Origin: Homalodisca vitripennis
Taxonomy: Eukaryota; Arthropoda; Insecta; Hemiptera; Cicadellidae
Length of the DNA: 64,000 nt
Direction of reading: 5' to 3'
Assembly (NCBI RefSeq): GCF_021130785.1
Contig: NW_025777436.1
Coordinates: forward strand, 28,665 to 92,664
The position numbers and the translations under genes were made by a program. Positions 24,840-36,339 of the stretch are shown here, piece after piece. The notes under the pieces were generated by a model, which made no database searches, had not been told where the DNA came from, and was given only the letters and a program-made list of their open reading frames with translations. How positions within the stretch are numbered: the stretch's first letter is position 1; each line of letters opens with the position of its first letter.

Positions 24840-25620
24840 ATTTAAAACAGTCCCTATTACCTCCTGCATAAGCTAATCTTTCGAAAGTATTAAAGCAGCC
24901 CAAAACACAAGTTTATCATCATCAATCAGACCAGGGAAATAAATATCTTTATAAATGATATATTCTTCAAAAAACAAGAATGGATTCCAAACTTAATGAT
25001 CAAAAAATATAAAAACCTATTTATTAAACGTGTTTTAATACACGTGAGGTTTTCTAGAGGTTGGTGCTGTGATTAATTGTCACTAAAAGAACGCTGTAAA
25101 CAGCTTTGCGTGGCAAGATATAGTAAGAGCGAAAACTTTTATTTTTTAATAATAGAATAAACTTGAAACTTTTCATTATAGGTCCCTATCCTGGTCCTGC
25201 TTCTCTCCATCGCATCTTGTTCCTGGTGGTGGTTCTCCGGCTTGCTGCGAGTTGACCTACTTTTGAACAAGAAAAGTGAACTACCCAACAAAATGAAAAT
25301 ACCACAAAGAAGGAAAATTTGTTGTTTCCATGGATTTTAATAAACATTACTTTAATATTTTTATCAGCCGAAGAGCTGTTCGCATGAATTAAAACAATTA
25401 CACGCCTAAAAATCGATGACAGGAGTGATATCAGAAAATGGTTGAGAGCTTTCGTAAGTCAGGGGACCAAAAGATTGGAAGGCTAAAGAGGCAAGAATTT
25501 CAGATAATTCGGTATTAATTAGTTTTAACCTACTGATCTAGGTATCATGGCTCTCATAGGTATGCAGCTTTCTGTATTCGTGAGTTTTGACATCATATCT
25601 TTACCCACAACCAGTTGTCA
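24840..25620 (+). repeat. Cassette repeat copy 3
   Basis: This copy pairs best with copy 8 at 53870-54680. Shared words include GCCCAAAACACAAGTTTATCA, TCGGTGCTG/TTGGTGCTG, GGTCCTG, GTTGG/TTGAC..CTACTTTTGAA, AAAATGGTTGAGAGCTTT and TTTACCCA near the right end. Block 3 is near 25080, block 4 at 25165-25255 (ATCCTGGTCCTGCTTCTC, TTGTTCCTGGTGGTGGTTCTC) and block 5 near 25318 (GTTGTTTCCATGGATTTT). The homology stops where a large palindrome begins. Confidence 0.75.
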
Positions 25621-25670
25621 CCAGTTAAACCTCAAGTTTAACCAGTGACAACTGGTTAAACTTGAGGTTT
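25609..25670. other. Double palindrome with two exclusive hairpins
   Basis: A perfect 20-bp stem joins 25627-25646 to 25651-25670 around the loop GACA. A second perfect 13-bp stem joins 25609-25621 (AACCAGTTGTCAC) to 25645-25657 (GTGACAACTGGTT). The two share bases, so only one can form at a time. The matching place in cassette copy 8 (about 54665) lacks it. Confidence 0.85.
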
Positions 25671-26840
25671 TAAAATAGACTAACTTTATCCAGTTTAATT
25701 TCTAAACTTGTTAATTATGTAAATGTCGACTTAGTATAACATTAGATCAAAGAATTAATTATTCGGTCATACCACAGGAGGTGAGAGCTAATTTTCATTG
25801 TACACATAATTAAAGTGATTTTCTTTGAAGTTTATAGTGAAATGTCCTGTAATGAAGAGATAAAACATTATCTTCACTAGTTCTGATAGAGGTCAAAATG
25901 AGGAGGTTATCAAAAGGGTTTAAAACATGAAATTATTTATTGTAACAACAGATTAGCTTACCACATTTAAAATAAACCTTTAGATACGAAAATGTTTTAT
26001 CGGCAACAGCTAACCATATTCAATGGGAGTAAAATGGGGAACACGCCGTAAATTCCTCATTAGAAGTCACAGTTATTAGTTATAAACCAGTCTCACTAAA
26101 ACGTACCGTTCCATACACGTAGAGGTGTATATTCTAAGCTTTAGAACTAATACCCTTTTGGTGATTTTATTCCTATAGTTTAATATGCAAGATACAAAAT
26201 TATGAAGACGTTTTTTTATAGCAATGAAAGTAGAATAAATTATAACCCACATAACATAGGTATCGTTTACTAATACTATACGAATATTCTTCGGGATAAG
26301 AGAGAATTTGGTTAGTTTACCATTAGAAAAATACAAACTTCTTAATGAATGGAGTACCACTAGTACTTGTATTTAAGCAATTCCCATTTATTATATAGGG
26401 AATAAGACCTGAGTATGTAAAAAAACAATATTTTCATTCCAATTTCTTATATAAACAGCACATAAAACGTTTCCAAGCTATTTTATTCTTCATAATTTCT
26501 TATATGGTCTACAGCTTACTGCATTTTTAAAAACTGTACCTTTTGAGACGTGTAAGAATCGTATGAGTCATTTCAAGCTTAATTTATAGTGAATGATAAT
26601 ATTATTAAATATTGTATCTTGAATCTGATAAAAAACTTAATTACTTAAAAACATTAATTAGTAAATTATTAACATGATTATAAAAATCCTATTAAAAACA
26701 ATACAACAATACCCGACAGTAATTTAAGGTTGTATGGCAGTGGGGATTTATTTTAACTCTCCGACTTGAGGGCACTCACTGTCTTTAAAGTTAAATCTAA
26801 AACGGATCAAAAGATTGGAGTATTCTTCAGTAAATTTCGC
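25671..26840. other. No gene supported
   Basis: AT-rich. The 94-codon minus-strand frame at 26076-26360 has no recognisable motif. Confidence 0.35.
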
Positions 26841-27094
26841 CGTTACTTGTCCGGTGACGTCAGTCGATGGCATGTGCGATGATGACCAGTCACAAGAGCC
26901 AAGGTCAAACAATCGATCTTGTCGGAGTCGAGCTTCGCACTGACTGTTTTACCCACGGGCAGCTGTACGTCCTGCTCAGTAGAGTTCGACGCCCAGAAGA
27001 CATCGTTGTCCTTGTCTTCGTGATAGGGTATCCAATGAAGTCGCCTACGCGAGAAACATCGTGTACGGCGAACTTGTTCATTAAACCAGATTGA
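26841..27094 (+). pseudogene. Helitron helicase, C-terminal fragment
   Basis: The 75-codon frame from 26867 reads [31 protein letters not shown] and [14 protein letters not shown]. This is the end of the Pif1-type helicase in the RepHel protein of Helitrons: the KSQGQT box and the HGQLYVALSR box are the last helicase motifs. The upstream part falls into other frames and the Rep nuclease, helicase motifs I-IV and everything before 26800 are missing, so it is a dead fragment. The base composition is richer in GC than the surroundings, which fits a more recent arrival. The long minus-strand frames over the same bases are shadows. Confidence 0.85.
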
Positions 27095-27299
27095 CACTGG
27101 CAGTAGGCTAGAGGGCCTGCCCAAATCAAAACCAGTCGTCGATGTAAATAAGTTTTCTGTAAATATATTGTCTGTGTGTTTGCCAGCCTTCCTGTGGCGA
27201 GACGTTTTACGTCATGCATGTGTTTTACATCAATTGACAAACTAACGGGCAAACAACAGTTTTATCACCAGTAAATTAGTGATTAGCAACTACGGTTTT

Positions 27300-27333
27300 C
27301 TTTTCACTTCCAAATTGGAAAGCGAGCAACTAG
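27300..27333 (+). mobile_element. Possible Helitron 3' end after the helicase fragment
   Basis: TTCCAAATTGG AAAGCGAGCAA followed by CTAG (27330-27333) is placed about 235 bases after the helicase stop and looks like a hairpin plus CTAG terminus. The palindrome has almost no loop and the next base is G, not the usual T, so this is tentative. Confidence 0.35.
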
Positions 27334-28139
27334 GAGGCCTGGGGTGAGTTGTACTGTTATAAAATCAAATATACACAAACCAAGGTAGAGATTTTGTATA
27401 TAAGTGAAGTTACCTATTATAAAATAACTTTTAATTCCATATTCTCAGGAATACACAACTATCCCAAATAAAATTTGCACAATAATATTACGTTTACAAA
27501 ATTAATAACATTTATTATTTTCGATTAAATATTGTCATAGACGGCGAAAACAAAATCTTAATTGATGATTTTAACACAGTTAAATTTTAAAACTAAAAAA
27601 ATTTCCTCACATTTTATAATTATTAAAAGTTTTTAACTTAAAATATAAACCTCCCAATTGACTTTAAAATATTGATACGTTTCCATGAGGTCATTAGTAG
27701 CGATTTCAATTTGTTCCTGCAACTTGTTATGCCCAAAGTGTCTCTTAACGTTTCGACTAGAAGTTTAGCTCAACCTATCTACGAGGGACTTGGTAATACA
27801 TGCTGTTTGTTAAGTAATTTAGCAGCATTGTAAATAGTAGGCCTAATCTGACATTACGTGATTCTTAACAAAATTTACAACTAAAAGAGGAGCACAGTTA
27901 CGATTAATATTTACTAAATAAACTATTTATTTTTTAAGTATCTGTTTATTCTTAACTAAGAGGGAAAAAATAGGGAAAAATTTAATATTCATTAAAAAAA
28001 AGATTTTTTGAAGGCTACATAATTTTCAAAAAATTGTACTTTAGTTTCCGAAAGTAAATGTTTAATAACTACAAGATATGTTACAACATTATGAAATGCA
28101 ATTATTTGTACTACGATAGAAACGAAAAGGCGAAATTTA
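27334..28139. other. No gene seen
   Basis: AT-rich sequence without recognised features. Confidence 0.35.
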
Positions 28140-29475
28140 ATTTCATTCGGAATATTTGTAATGGTAACTTCAGAGCTCTGGTGATAATTTAATTAACTAA
28201 TTGGTTAAATCAACAATTACAGACCATATTTCTCCGCAAATATGTATAATTTCGATATTATTTTATTGAGTGTAAACAATTAAATGTAATTAAGTTATAC
28301 ATTTTATTCCTAATACAAATAGCATTCAATAATTTCTAATTATTTTCAATACAGCACCACTATAAAATGCTTGAGTGATATCTCTCAGACGTATTTAACT
28401 AGATATTTCCCCAAGTAATCTTTACACTTTTTATCAGATATGTATGAACGGATATTATATCATTTGGACAATATAAGTAACTTAAAATGTAAACTGATTC
28501 TTTCTATACACGTAGAGTATTGAAAGGATTTAAAACCATAAATCTGATGTTCTTTTTTTAGCTCTCACAATATACGAAAATTATTTGTTGATCAAGATAA
28601 TCTTCCTCATTATTAAAATACTGTTAATTTTAAACGCGTTATAACTAAATAGAAATTGTCTCAATGTTTTTTTCTGCGATCGTTAATCCCTAAAACTAGG
28701 ATTTAAACTACTTTGGATAAGGAGAATAGATAAAAAACTTTGAATTGCAATTGCATAAAGTAACTCATCCATAAGTCCGTATCTTGATCCTGGCCTTCGC
28801 CAATTTACTACTGGTGTAAATCTTCCAGGTCCTGTGTGTGAAACAACTTTGAACTTGAAATTGAGCTAAGAAAAGAGTCCAGGTCCTTACCAAGCTTTTG
28901 GATAATTGTAAAGCTCTTGTTTCTGATCGTTCTTCTCCATACTAGCGTGGTGTGAGTTCCAAGCCTTTTGTAATCAACATTTTTGAATTTATCGAAAAAA
29001 TTAAAATACCTCTCATGTGTTGTTTCTATGGAAATTAAAACAAAACATATTTATATATACTGTTGTGTTTGTTTCACCTGTTTCTCTTCATTTTGGTTTT
29101 CCCATTCACGTTTTTGTGTACATTGCTACACTAACATTAAACCGATCCTTGTTATCTGATCCACACTCATACATGCTATAGAGACAAACAAGTTTTGTTA
29201 CTTGTCTGACAATATCGTGTATATGATAAATAACTATTGTTTAGGTAAAATATCTAGGGAAACTGTTAGATATTTCTTGTTATTGCTAATTAGTATATCT
29301 GGTACTAAAATATCTCGATATTGTGCGGAGGGCTTTGACCATACCTGCACAGGACGTAAAGTCTTTCACCAAATACATTCTCTATATTTATTAAGAAACC
29401 ACTTCCATTGAGACAAAGTTATGAGGTATTTTTAACATACCGTCCTCAGCTAATCTTGATTCTCAGATGTATTAA
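28140..29475 (+). repeat. Cassette repeat copy 4
   Basis: Blocks: 1 near 28171 (CAGAGCTCTGGTGATAATTT, then ACAGACCATATTTCTCC), 2 near 28487 (TGTAAACTGATTCTTTCTA, GGATTTAAAACCATAAATC), 3 near 28688 (CTAAAACTAGGATTTAAACT), 4 at 28755-28960 (AAGTAACTCATCCATAAGTC, GTCCAGGTCCTTACCAAGC), 5 near 29017 (GTTGTTTCTATGGAAATT). Closest relative is copy 2. Confidence 0.75.
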
Positions 29476-29967
29476 TAAAAGTTTAATGATATTTAAAAAA
29501 TAAGAGGCAGTCACATATTTAACGTAGCATTTTGGAGTTATAACAAACTAGTAGCTCTCATTTTGAATGAATGAATGTGTGATTTACGTTTACGTTAGAG
29601 CAAAGTTAAGGTAAATCTAACTTCTTCTCTCAAATCTAACTCGGGAACATAATATGTAACTACAAAAATTATATGAAAATTTGGTCAGTATTATATACTT
29701 ATATTTAATGCAATGAACCTTTTACTGTTCATACCTATCGACTACAAGGAGCTTTAATGACAATATTTCTAGAGAAATGTCCCGTTTAGATTTCAATCAC
29801 TGACGCATGGTGTGGTATATGTGTGTAAAATGGTAAAATGATTCATACACTAAGATTACTTTCCGATAATTTTCCTTGCAGCGATGAAACCTAACAATTC
29901 GCACTGGGAAAACTGCTTTAACCAAATTAGTTCATTGTAGCTTCTGTCCATATGTTTTGTATGTCTC

Positions 29968-29970
<3 letters not shown>
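29476..29970. other. No gene seen
   Basis: AT-rich sequence without recognised features. Confidence 0.35.

Positions 29971-30028
<58 letters not shown>
29971..30028. repeat. (TA)n microsatellite
   Basis: Uninterrupted alternating TA. Confidence 0.95.
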
Positions 30029-30035
<7 letters not shown>

Positions 30036-30291
30036 GCTGTAACTATAACTATATGTCTCTCTGTCCTCGCCTAAAAACGAAGCGACGTACACCGCACGTA
30101 TTGTCAGTATAATCGACCTTCAATTTTTTATTCACCTCTTTATTCTGTATGTTAAGACCTTCGCACAGGCCAGTGGCCCATGGGAATAGGAGTAACAATC
30201 CTTAAGAGGGAATGAGCATTTCTTGCAATGAAAAATTTTCAATGCTTGGCATATGTTGTAATAACATAAAGATCCAGAGTAAAACATGTTG

Positions 30292-30357
30292 GCTACCAGA
30301 AGTTAAGAGCTCAGTGCGTTGCACTTGCTAGTGCACTGCGCCGCACGGCCTGGTAGC
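30292..30357. other. GC-rich three-tier hairpin
   Basis: GCTACCAG (30292-30299) pairs with CTGGTAGC (30350-30357); inside, GTGCG (30314) pairs with CGCAC (30342), and innermost GCACT pairs with AGTGC around TGCT. It is much richer in GC than its flanks. No RNA family is recognised. Confidence 0.55.
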
Positions 30358-31589
30358 AAAAGCGTTAAAGTTGAATTTAATTTTTTTTAGTATAAAACTG
30401 TAGTCCTTGAAATGCCTTTTTATAGTTTAATAGAGGATTATAAACTTGAACATAGCTTTTATAATTGACAATTCAGTTGAAGTTACAGTGGCCAAGTAAA
30501 ATATTATAAACATTTCAAACATCTCACAAACGTTACAAAATCACTATACCTCGTTAAAATTGTCCGTAAAATCAACAGAGAGTATTAGTTAATGGTTATT
30601 TCAATAATAATATAAATAGTCAAACAGGTCAAATATTATCAAAGGTAACACTACTCATTCATTATACGATGTATTATTTAATTTATTACGTATCTCATTT
30701 GTTTGAAACCAAAAAGCCCACATCAAAGGTCAAATTTCGGAAAATGTACACAAGATTCAGTCGGCGTGTTTCGTAAATAATATAACGTCCGTAACTGATA
30801 GTACAGTTCAGTATATTAACATAATAACAAACTATTAAAATCACACTACTAATTATTCCCAAATCCCGTCTTCATTTTGTTTGTCGTAAAACTCATTTTT
30901 TGAAGTAAATGATAAGAACTTTCTACATCTTTGGGAAATTTCAGTGGGAGAAACAAATTTGTTTCTAGAATATATTAGTATTAAAAGTTGTATATTTTAA
31001 AATAAATTTATCCTTATTTTTTATATTTTAATATTTATTTGACTTTTTGGTAGAGTGATATGCTGTAATAAGTGTGAAAAAAGTAATCGAAAATGTTAAG
31101 TTCAAAAAACAGAAATGGAATGGATTTCAAATGCAATCCTTACTTTCTTACCATGTAGTTTTTGCAGAAAAAACTATACATGATATGTTACACTTTGTTA
31201 ATTTCTATGTACTTTGAAATACCAACCGTAATCCAACTTTCAAGTTTATACTTCAAATCATAATCTCCAATTTTTATATTAATTTAACTTGCAATGATAG
31301 AAGCCATTCAGGCCAAAAATACGAATGTATTACATTGCATGATATCTCAGGTAAAATTACATGTGTAGATGTTAAATACTGTATAAAACCATATTTTTAC
31401 ATAGAAACGCTTCATTGTCAATCTATGAGTTATGACTAAGCGCCATTGAAATCGAACCCTCAGTAGGCTGTCTCAAAAGTTTCTTTTCTTTGTAGCTGCT
31501 TAATAAATACATGATTTTTCGGGGTAGTCCTACTGAGTATGGTGTAATTCAAGGAAGTTCACGCTACTAGGTGTCCTACATTATTTGTG
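30358..31589. other. No gene seen
   Basis: AT-rich sequence without recognised features. Confidence 0.35.
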
Positions 31590-32445
31590 TATGCATTATT
31601 GACATTTAAACACTGCATATTCATGATAATGTATGACTTTTTGAAAATTTTAATATTATCAAAGGTATACTTTGACTGGACGTTAAAAATAAATCTCTTT
31701 TTCCTCATGGCAATTAAAAAGTGGATGGAACAGAATGTTTTATCACTTAACATTAAGGAAAATAAACTCACGCATATTTCCGTTATATAAAATACATACT
31801 TAAACGATTTAAATATTCATATTCGTAATAATCATTATTACAATGACTATGCCTATAATAAAATTGAGAGGATGTCGTCATAAAAATACTTGGGTGTTTT
31901 GTTTGATTTCCGAATGAAATGGATAGATCATATTATTTTAAAGAAACTTATGCATAATGGCATTGTGAGTATTAAAAAAAAAAACCTATTATGTTTAATG
32001 CGCAATGCCGTTTTTCATAATGAAATTCTAGCTTGGTTGGGGTAGTCGCTATATACTTACATTTTAAAAGTGTAGCTATTGTTTTAAATATAGTATGAGG
32101 CTGGGATTCCGAAGGGTAGAATCCTACCCTCTGATTTATTGTTTTAAAAACTTGAATTTGAAAGATGGAAAAAATTATTAAAGTAAATTATTATAAAAAT
32201 TATTGATTCATATTAACAAACATTTTGGCAATTTTTTCTATAATCCCACATTCTCACAACGGAAGATATGCCAATAAAGTCGGAATTAAAACTTTTCAAC
32301 AACACAGATCAATGGTTGCAACAAATAAATTTAATCTAGGACATATTTTATATTGTAATTAATTTACTGATTTTAGAAATTTCAAAATTAATTAACTCTT
32401 TCTCTCTTAAAGATTTTAAGAAAGAAGACAAGAAGTAGTTGATAC
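31590..32445 (+). pseudogene. Non-LTR reverse transcriptase relic, C-terminal half
   Basis: Fragments in changing plus-strand frames follow the order of a jockey/CR1-type reverse transcriptase after the catalytic core: KKWMEQNVLSLNIKENK near 31715, YLGVLFDFRMKWIDHI near 31889, then NGRYANKVGIKTF near 32262 (in place of the usual NTRH..S box) and a KDFKKEDKK-like end near 32430. Many frameshifts and stops are present and the catalytic motifs are missing. It is much more decayed than the relic at 36346-37281 and differs from it in sequence. Confidence 0.6.
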
Positions 32446-32447
32446 TT

Positions 32448-32680
32448 AACAGCAGTAAGGAGGCCGAGTCAATTATCTCTGTTGACTACAGAGGACATAG
32501 GCTGACTGAAAGGCAGGGCCGATTGCAGTATTGGCGGTCCCTGGAAAAATATAATCGGCCGGGCCACCTGCCAGTGTGGCGGGACTGCCTGGGCCCCGGT
32601 AAAACTCTCCGAAAACCCCAGCCTGAGTACGGTCCTATTGACGGGACAGAACCCTATACTCTCCATAATTGACATAGAGA
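32448..32680 (+). repeat. GC-rich repeat, copy 1
   Basis: AGTCAATTATCTC followed by CATAGGC, GGGC.GAT and TGGAAAAA runs in the same order at 58015-58120. This block is clearly richer in GC than its surroundings. It starts right after the reverse transcriptase relic, so it may be that element's 3' UTR, or a SINE. Long open frames on both strands here reflect composition only. 32681-33241 has no gene. Confidence 0.5.
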
Positions 32681-33241
32681 ATACATTTTCATTAAGGTTT
32701 TGTCCTTTTTTGTATTTACTTTTAAATAGTTTTTCTAAAATATTAATAATCAACAGAATTACTTAAATCATATACATAATTTATTCTACTTTACTTTACT
32801 TAGAAGCCATTTAAGTCCATGCAGGCTCTTTTCCCTCTAAGTATCTGATTAGATAGAATACTAAAGCTGATGATGAATGCTATATTAAATTGATTTTATT
32901 TTTAATATCTCTCTTTATTTTTATGTATGGTTTTATTCTTTGATTCTTTTATTCTTGATATAGTATTATTATTATTATTATTTATTAAATTGTTTCTTGT
33001 TAACTATAAGAATTATTACATCGTGAGTTGTTATTTTTCTTTATTAGTATAAGATGTTTACTGCTCTTTGTCAATTATATATTTTGTGGAAATATAAACT
33101 ATTTTTTTATTTGACTTCCGAGTAGGGTATTACGTTTTTCAGGCTATTTCTCACCGTAACCGTTAGTTGTAAGATTTATAATATGTTTCCAGGTTCTTTG
33201 TTTATAACCCTGTGCCAAATTGCTTACTCATAGGATCTGTC

Positions 33242-33650
33242 ACCAACAACTACCTGTACTGCTATATTATTATTATAATTAATTACTGACGAAAAAATCG
33301 ATCCGATATGTTCCCCAAACTGTACCAAATTATACACTTACAGATTGTCACGCTACAGATTGTACAACTAGTTGTACTGCTATATCTCTATGATGATGAC
33401 TGACGAAAAATTCGATCCTTATATTCCCAAACTGTACCACATTATACACTTACAGATTGTCACGCTTTACAACTACCTGCACTGCTACATCTCTATGATG
33501 GTTGCTGACGAAAAAGTTCGATCACTTATATTCCCCAAACTGTACCAAATTCCATACTTACAGATTGTCTCGCCTTCACAACTACCTGCACTGCTATATC
33601 TCTATGAAGGTTGCTGATGACGAAAAAGTCGATCCGCTATATCCCCATAG
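33242..33650 (+). repeat. 105-114 bp tandem repeat, about 3.7 units
   Basis: Landmarks CTGACGAAAAA recur near 33286, 33400, 33505 and 33616, each followed by CGATC and then CCCAAACTGTACCA and TTACAGATTGTC. The spacing drifts between 105 and 114 bases. An 81-codon frame runs through it, but units differ by indels that break any shared frame. Confidence 0.8.
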
Positions 33651-33689
33651 CCATAGTGGAGTCTAATAAGAAAGTGAGTGATTGAAACT

Positions 33690-34560
33690 CTACGACACGA
33701 GAGAGCTCTGGTGTAGGATTTAGTAACTATTTCATAAAATTAAAATTTATAAAATATATTTCTTTTAAAAACTACTCTATACTCCTTTTTTAATATTTAA
33801 TTAAAGCAATGTTACACGATACAGTCGATCACCGATATTATTATTCAGCTAGCATACACTAATTTTAACTTAAATTTCAATATTTATTCCAAGATAATAC
33901 GTCAGAAAGAAGGCGGTTTGATGTAAGTAAGAAAATACTTCTCTTATATAAGTATTATTTCGTCATCAAATATGTAAAAACAGGTTCAATTTCACCACGT
34001 TTCACGTTTGTATTTTATCTTATATTACAATACAATTCTCCCTGTATTTTTTGGGTACAGAGCGGATTATAAATAGCCTAAAATACAACATTTGCAGTTT
34101 TTAAACAAAGCTATGACAACCTTAATACATCTATAAATCAAATCAACGAAATAATTAAAACGTATTTCAATGTCGTTATTTAGTAATAGTGTTGTGACTA
34201 ACTGTTCCGTTGTCCTGTCACTAAAACTAGGATTTTATAAACTGCTTTTTTAGTGAGAGACCGAGGAGCAAATGCTGTGATTTCTAAGAAAATATAAGTA
34301 ACTCATCTGTAAGTTCTGGTCCTGGTCCTGGCCACAATGGATCCTGAAGGAGTTTACCGGCCGTACTCGAAATTGAACAATTTTCATAATAAACTGATCT
34401 ATAGAAAAATTACTGAACAAAATGTATCTTGTCGTTTCTATGGATATACATAATTTTATATATTGTACTGTTGAATAAGTTGCAAGTTTTTTCCTTACTT
34501 TCTTTAATCTTTAATTAATTGTGAAGGCACGTTTTTTCTTATGCCACGTCGCTTACTGAA
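33690..34560 (+). repeat. Cassette repeat copy 5
   Basis: Block 1 near 33700 (GAGAGCTCTGGTG), block 2 near 34038 (TCTCCCTGTATTTTTTGGGTA), block 3 near 34218 (CACTAAAACTAGGATTTTA), block 4 at 34305-34360 (AAGTAACTCATCTGTAAGTT, CTGGTCCTGGTCCTGGCCA), block 5 near 34430 (TCGTTTCTATGGATATA). Block 4 is shortened. Confidence 0.65.
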
Positions 34561-36339
34561 ATGCAACAAAATTCCCCTAATGTGATTATATAGTCGTACA
34601 TTCTATAGTTACAAATATTTAAAACATATTTATAAACATTTTCTTTCAAAACTCAATACAGTAACTACAATAAAGTTACACCTGCAAAACATACATAGTT
34701 TGTACAAAATATATTATACAATTTTAGGCTGCAATGTAGTGTACTTTTACATTTAAAATGTACCCCCAAGAATTATTTCTAATAATACTTCACGAATTTT
34801 CCAATAATAATTGTATATAAAACATTTGTATCAGATTGTTCCAAATTTTATTCAGAGGGATTATATTACAGTTCTGAAACAAATACAATAATTATAAAGC
34901 CTATATCATTCAGGTTCAATTTGGAAATTGATAACAACTTGACGTTTATATCATAAAAATATGAAATATTTTTAGTGTTTACGTTCATGCAAATGTTATG
35001 GCGTTAATATTTCTATAGTTTGGAACCGGTGTAATCTACCGCTCGAGCTGCTAAAGTATTTATAATTTTTACTTTGTTGAATATTCAAAATCTTTCAGCT
35101 GCTGTTGTGGCCAAATCTTATATAGTATAGGTTAGCTAATTTTTTAATGGATTAATATGGGAAAACCTTCTGCCTCAAATTCTTTGTATTTTAATGGAAA
35201 ACTTTTAATTTGCCTAAATGCCTCGTTTAAGAAGATATATGGGCATACTTAAGTTGGCCTGAGAAGCATATTTCAATAAAACACGTATATTTCCGACCTT
35301 TATAATTAATCTATGACCTTGACCAAACCTTATTTCCAGAAGTGCCTTACCATTCAATAGACCAGTGAAGGAAACGATTTCAATGTCTACGCCAAGGTTA
35401 TTTAAAACCTATTCTAGATGGGAGATACAAAACTAGTAGTCTATTAATAATTATTTTGACATCGATTGGAAAATAGAATAAAGCCAAAAAAGAGAGACTT
35501 AAAAATATCGAGTAATCGTCAAAATGAGAAGAAACAACGGGACGTATTTGCAATACAAGCATACAACTACATACTACAAAATAGTGCTTGAAACGCAAGA
35601 ATCCAACGCTTAAAAAGTAATTAGGAAAGAAAATAACTCATCATAAATAATGTAGCATCAAACTGTTGAAAAGATAGAAAGCTCTATTGCTGAAGGATTT
35701 TAAAATAATTTTTCTATTGTATGGATACTTCGTAGAAAGATATGGACAAAAGAAATTATTGTGGATTATGCATAATAATCCTGTTATTTAGCCAGTTCCC
35801 TTTCCTGTGCTGACCATTTAAAATTAATGAGAATTAATATTGTTCCGTCTTTAATCGAGTTTCCCATTTTAAACTGAAATTATTGTTACTTCCTAGCTTC
35901 ATAAAAATTTTGCAACGTGTTTATGAGAGGTTAACACGCATACTATGTACCTTATGGACTAAACTATTATGAGACAACGAACAATCTGAGATAAGATGAT
36001 AGTAGCTAAACATTACATGTCACTAATAATATTAACCCAAGAATTACATTTAACAATAATATAACGGGCATATTCCATTTTTTTTCCATACGTGTTGTTA
36101 AATAAACAACAAGAAATCATCCGTTCTGAAATAGGTTGAGGAAGAAGAATTACAAAACTATTTACGACGTTAGGAAAGATTCATTTAAAATATTCCATAC
36201 CACCGTGGTTTAGTTGAAAAAGCTCTCACTGGTGGATTAACAATTACCGAAGTGAAAATGTTTACACGAAAATGAAAGATATAACAAATCCGAGGCCGGA
36301 GATAATCTTGCATTTGAATAAATTGTTAAAAAAAAACTT
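34561..36339. other. No gene seen
   Basis: AT-rich. Weak partial echoes of cassette block 1 occur near 35677 (GAAAGCTCTATTGCTG) and 36218 (AAAAGCTCTCACTGGTG). Nothing else recognised. Confidence 0.35.

Noticed and set aside
26843..27252. Two long minus-strand frames over the Helitron fragment
   Set aside because: They are shadows of the recognisable plus-strand helicase text.
32469..32753. 94-codon minus-strand frame
   Set aside because: Lies in a GC-rich repeat that is also open on the other strand; no domain recognised.
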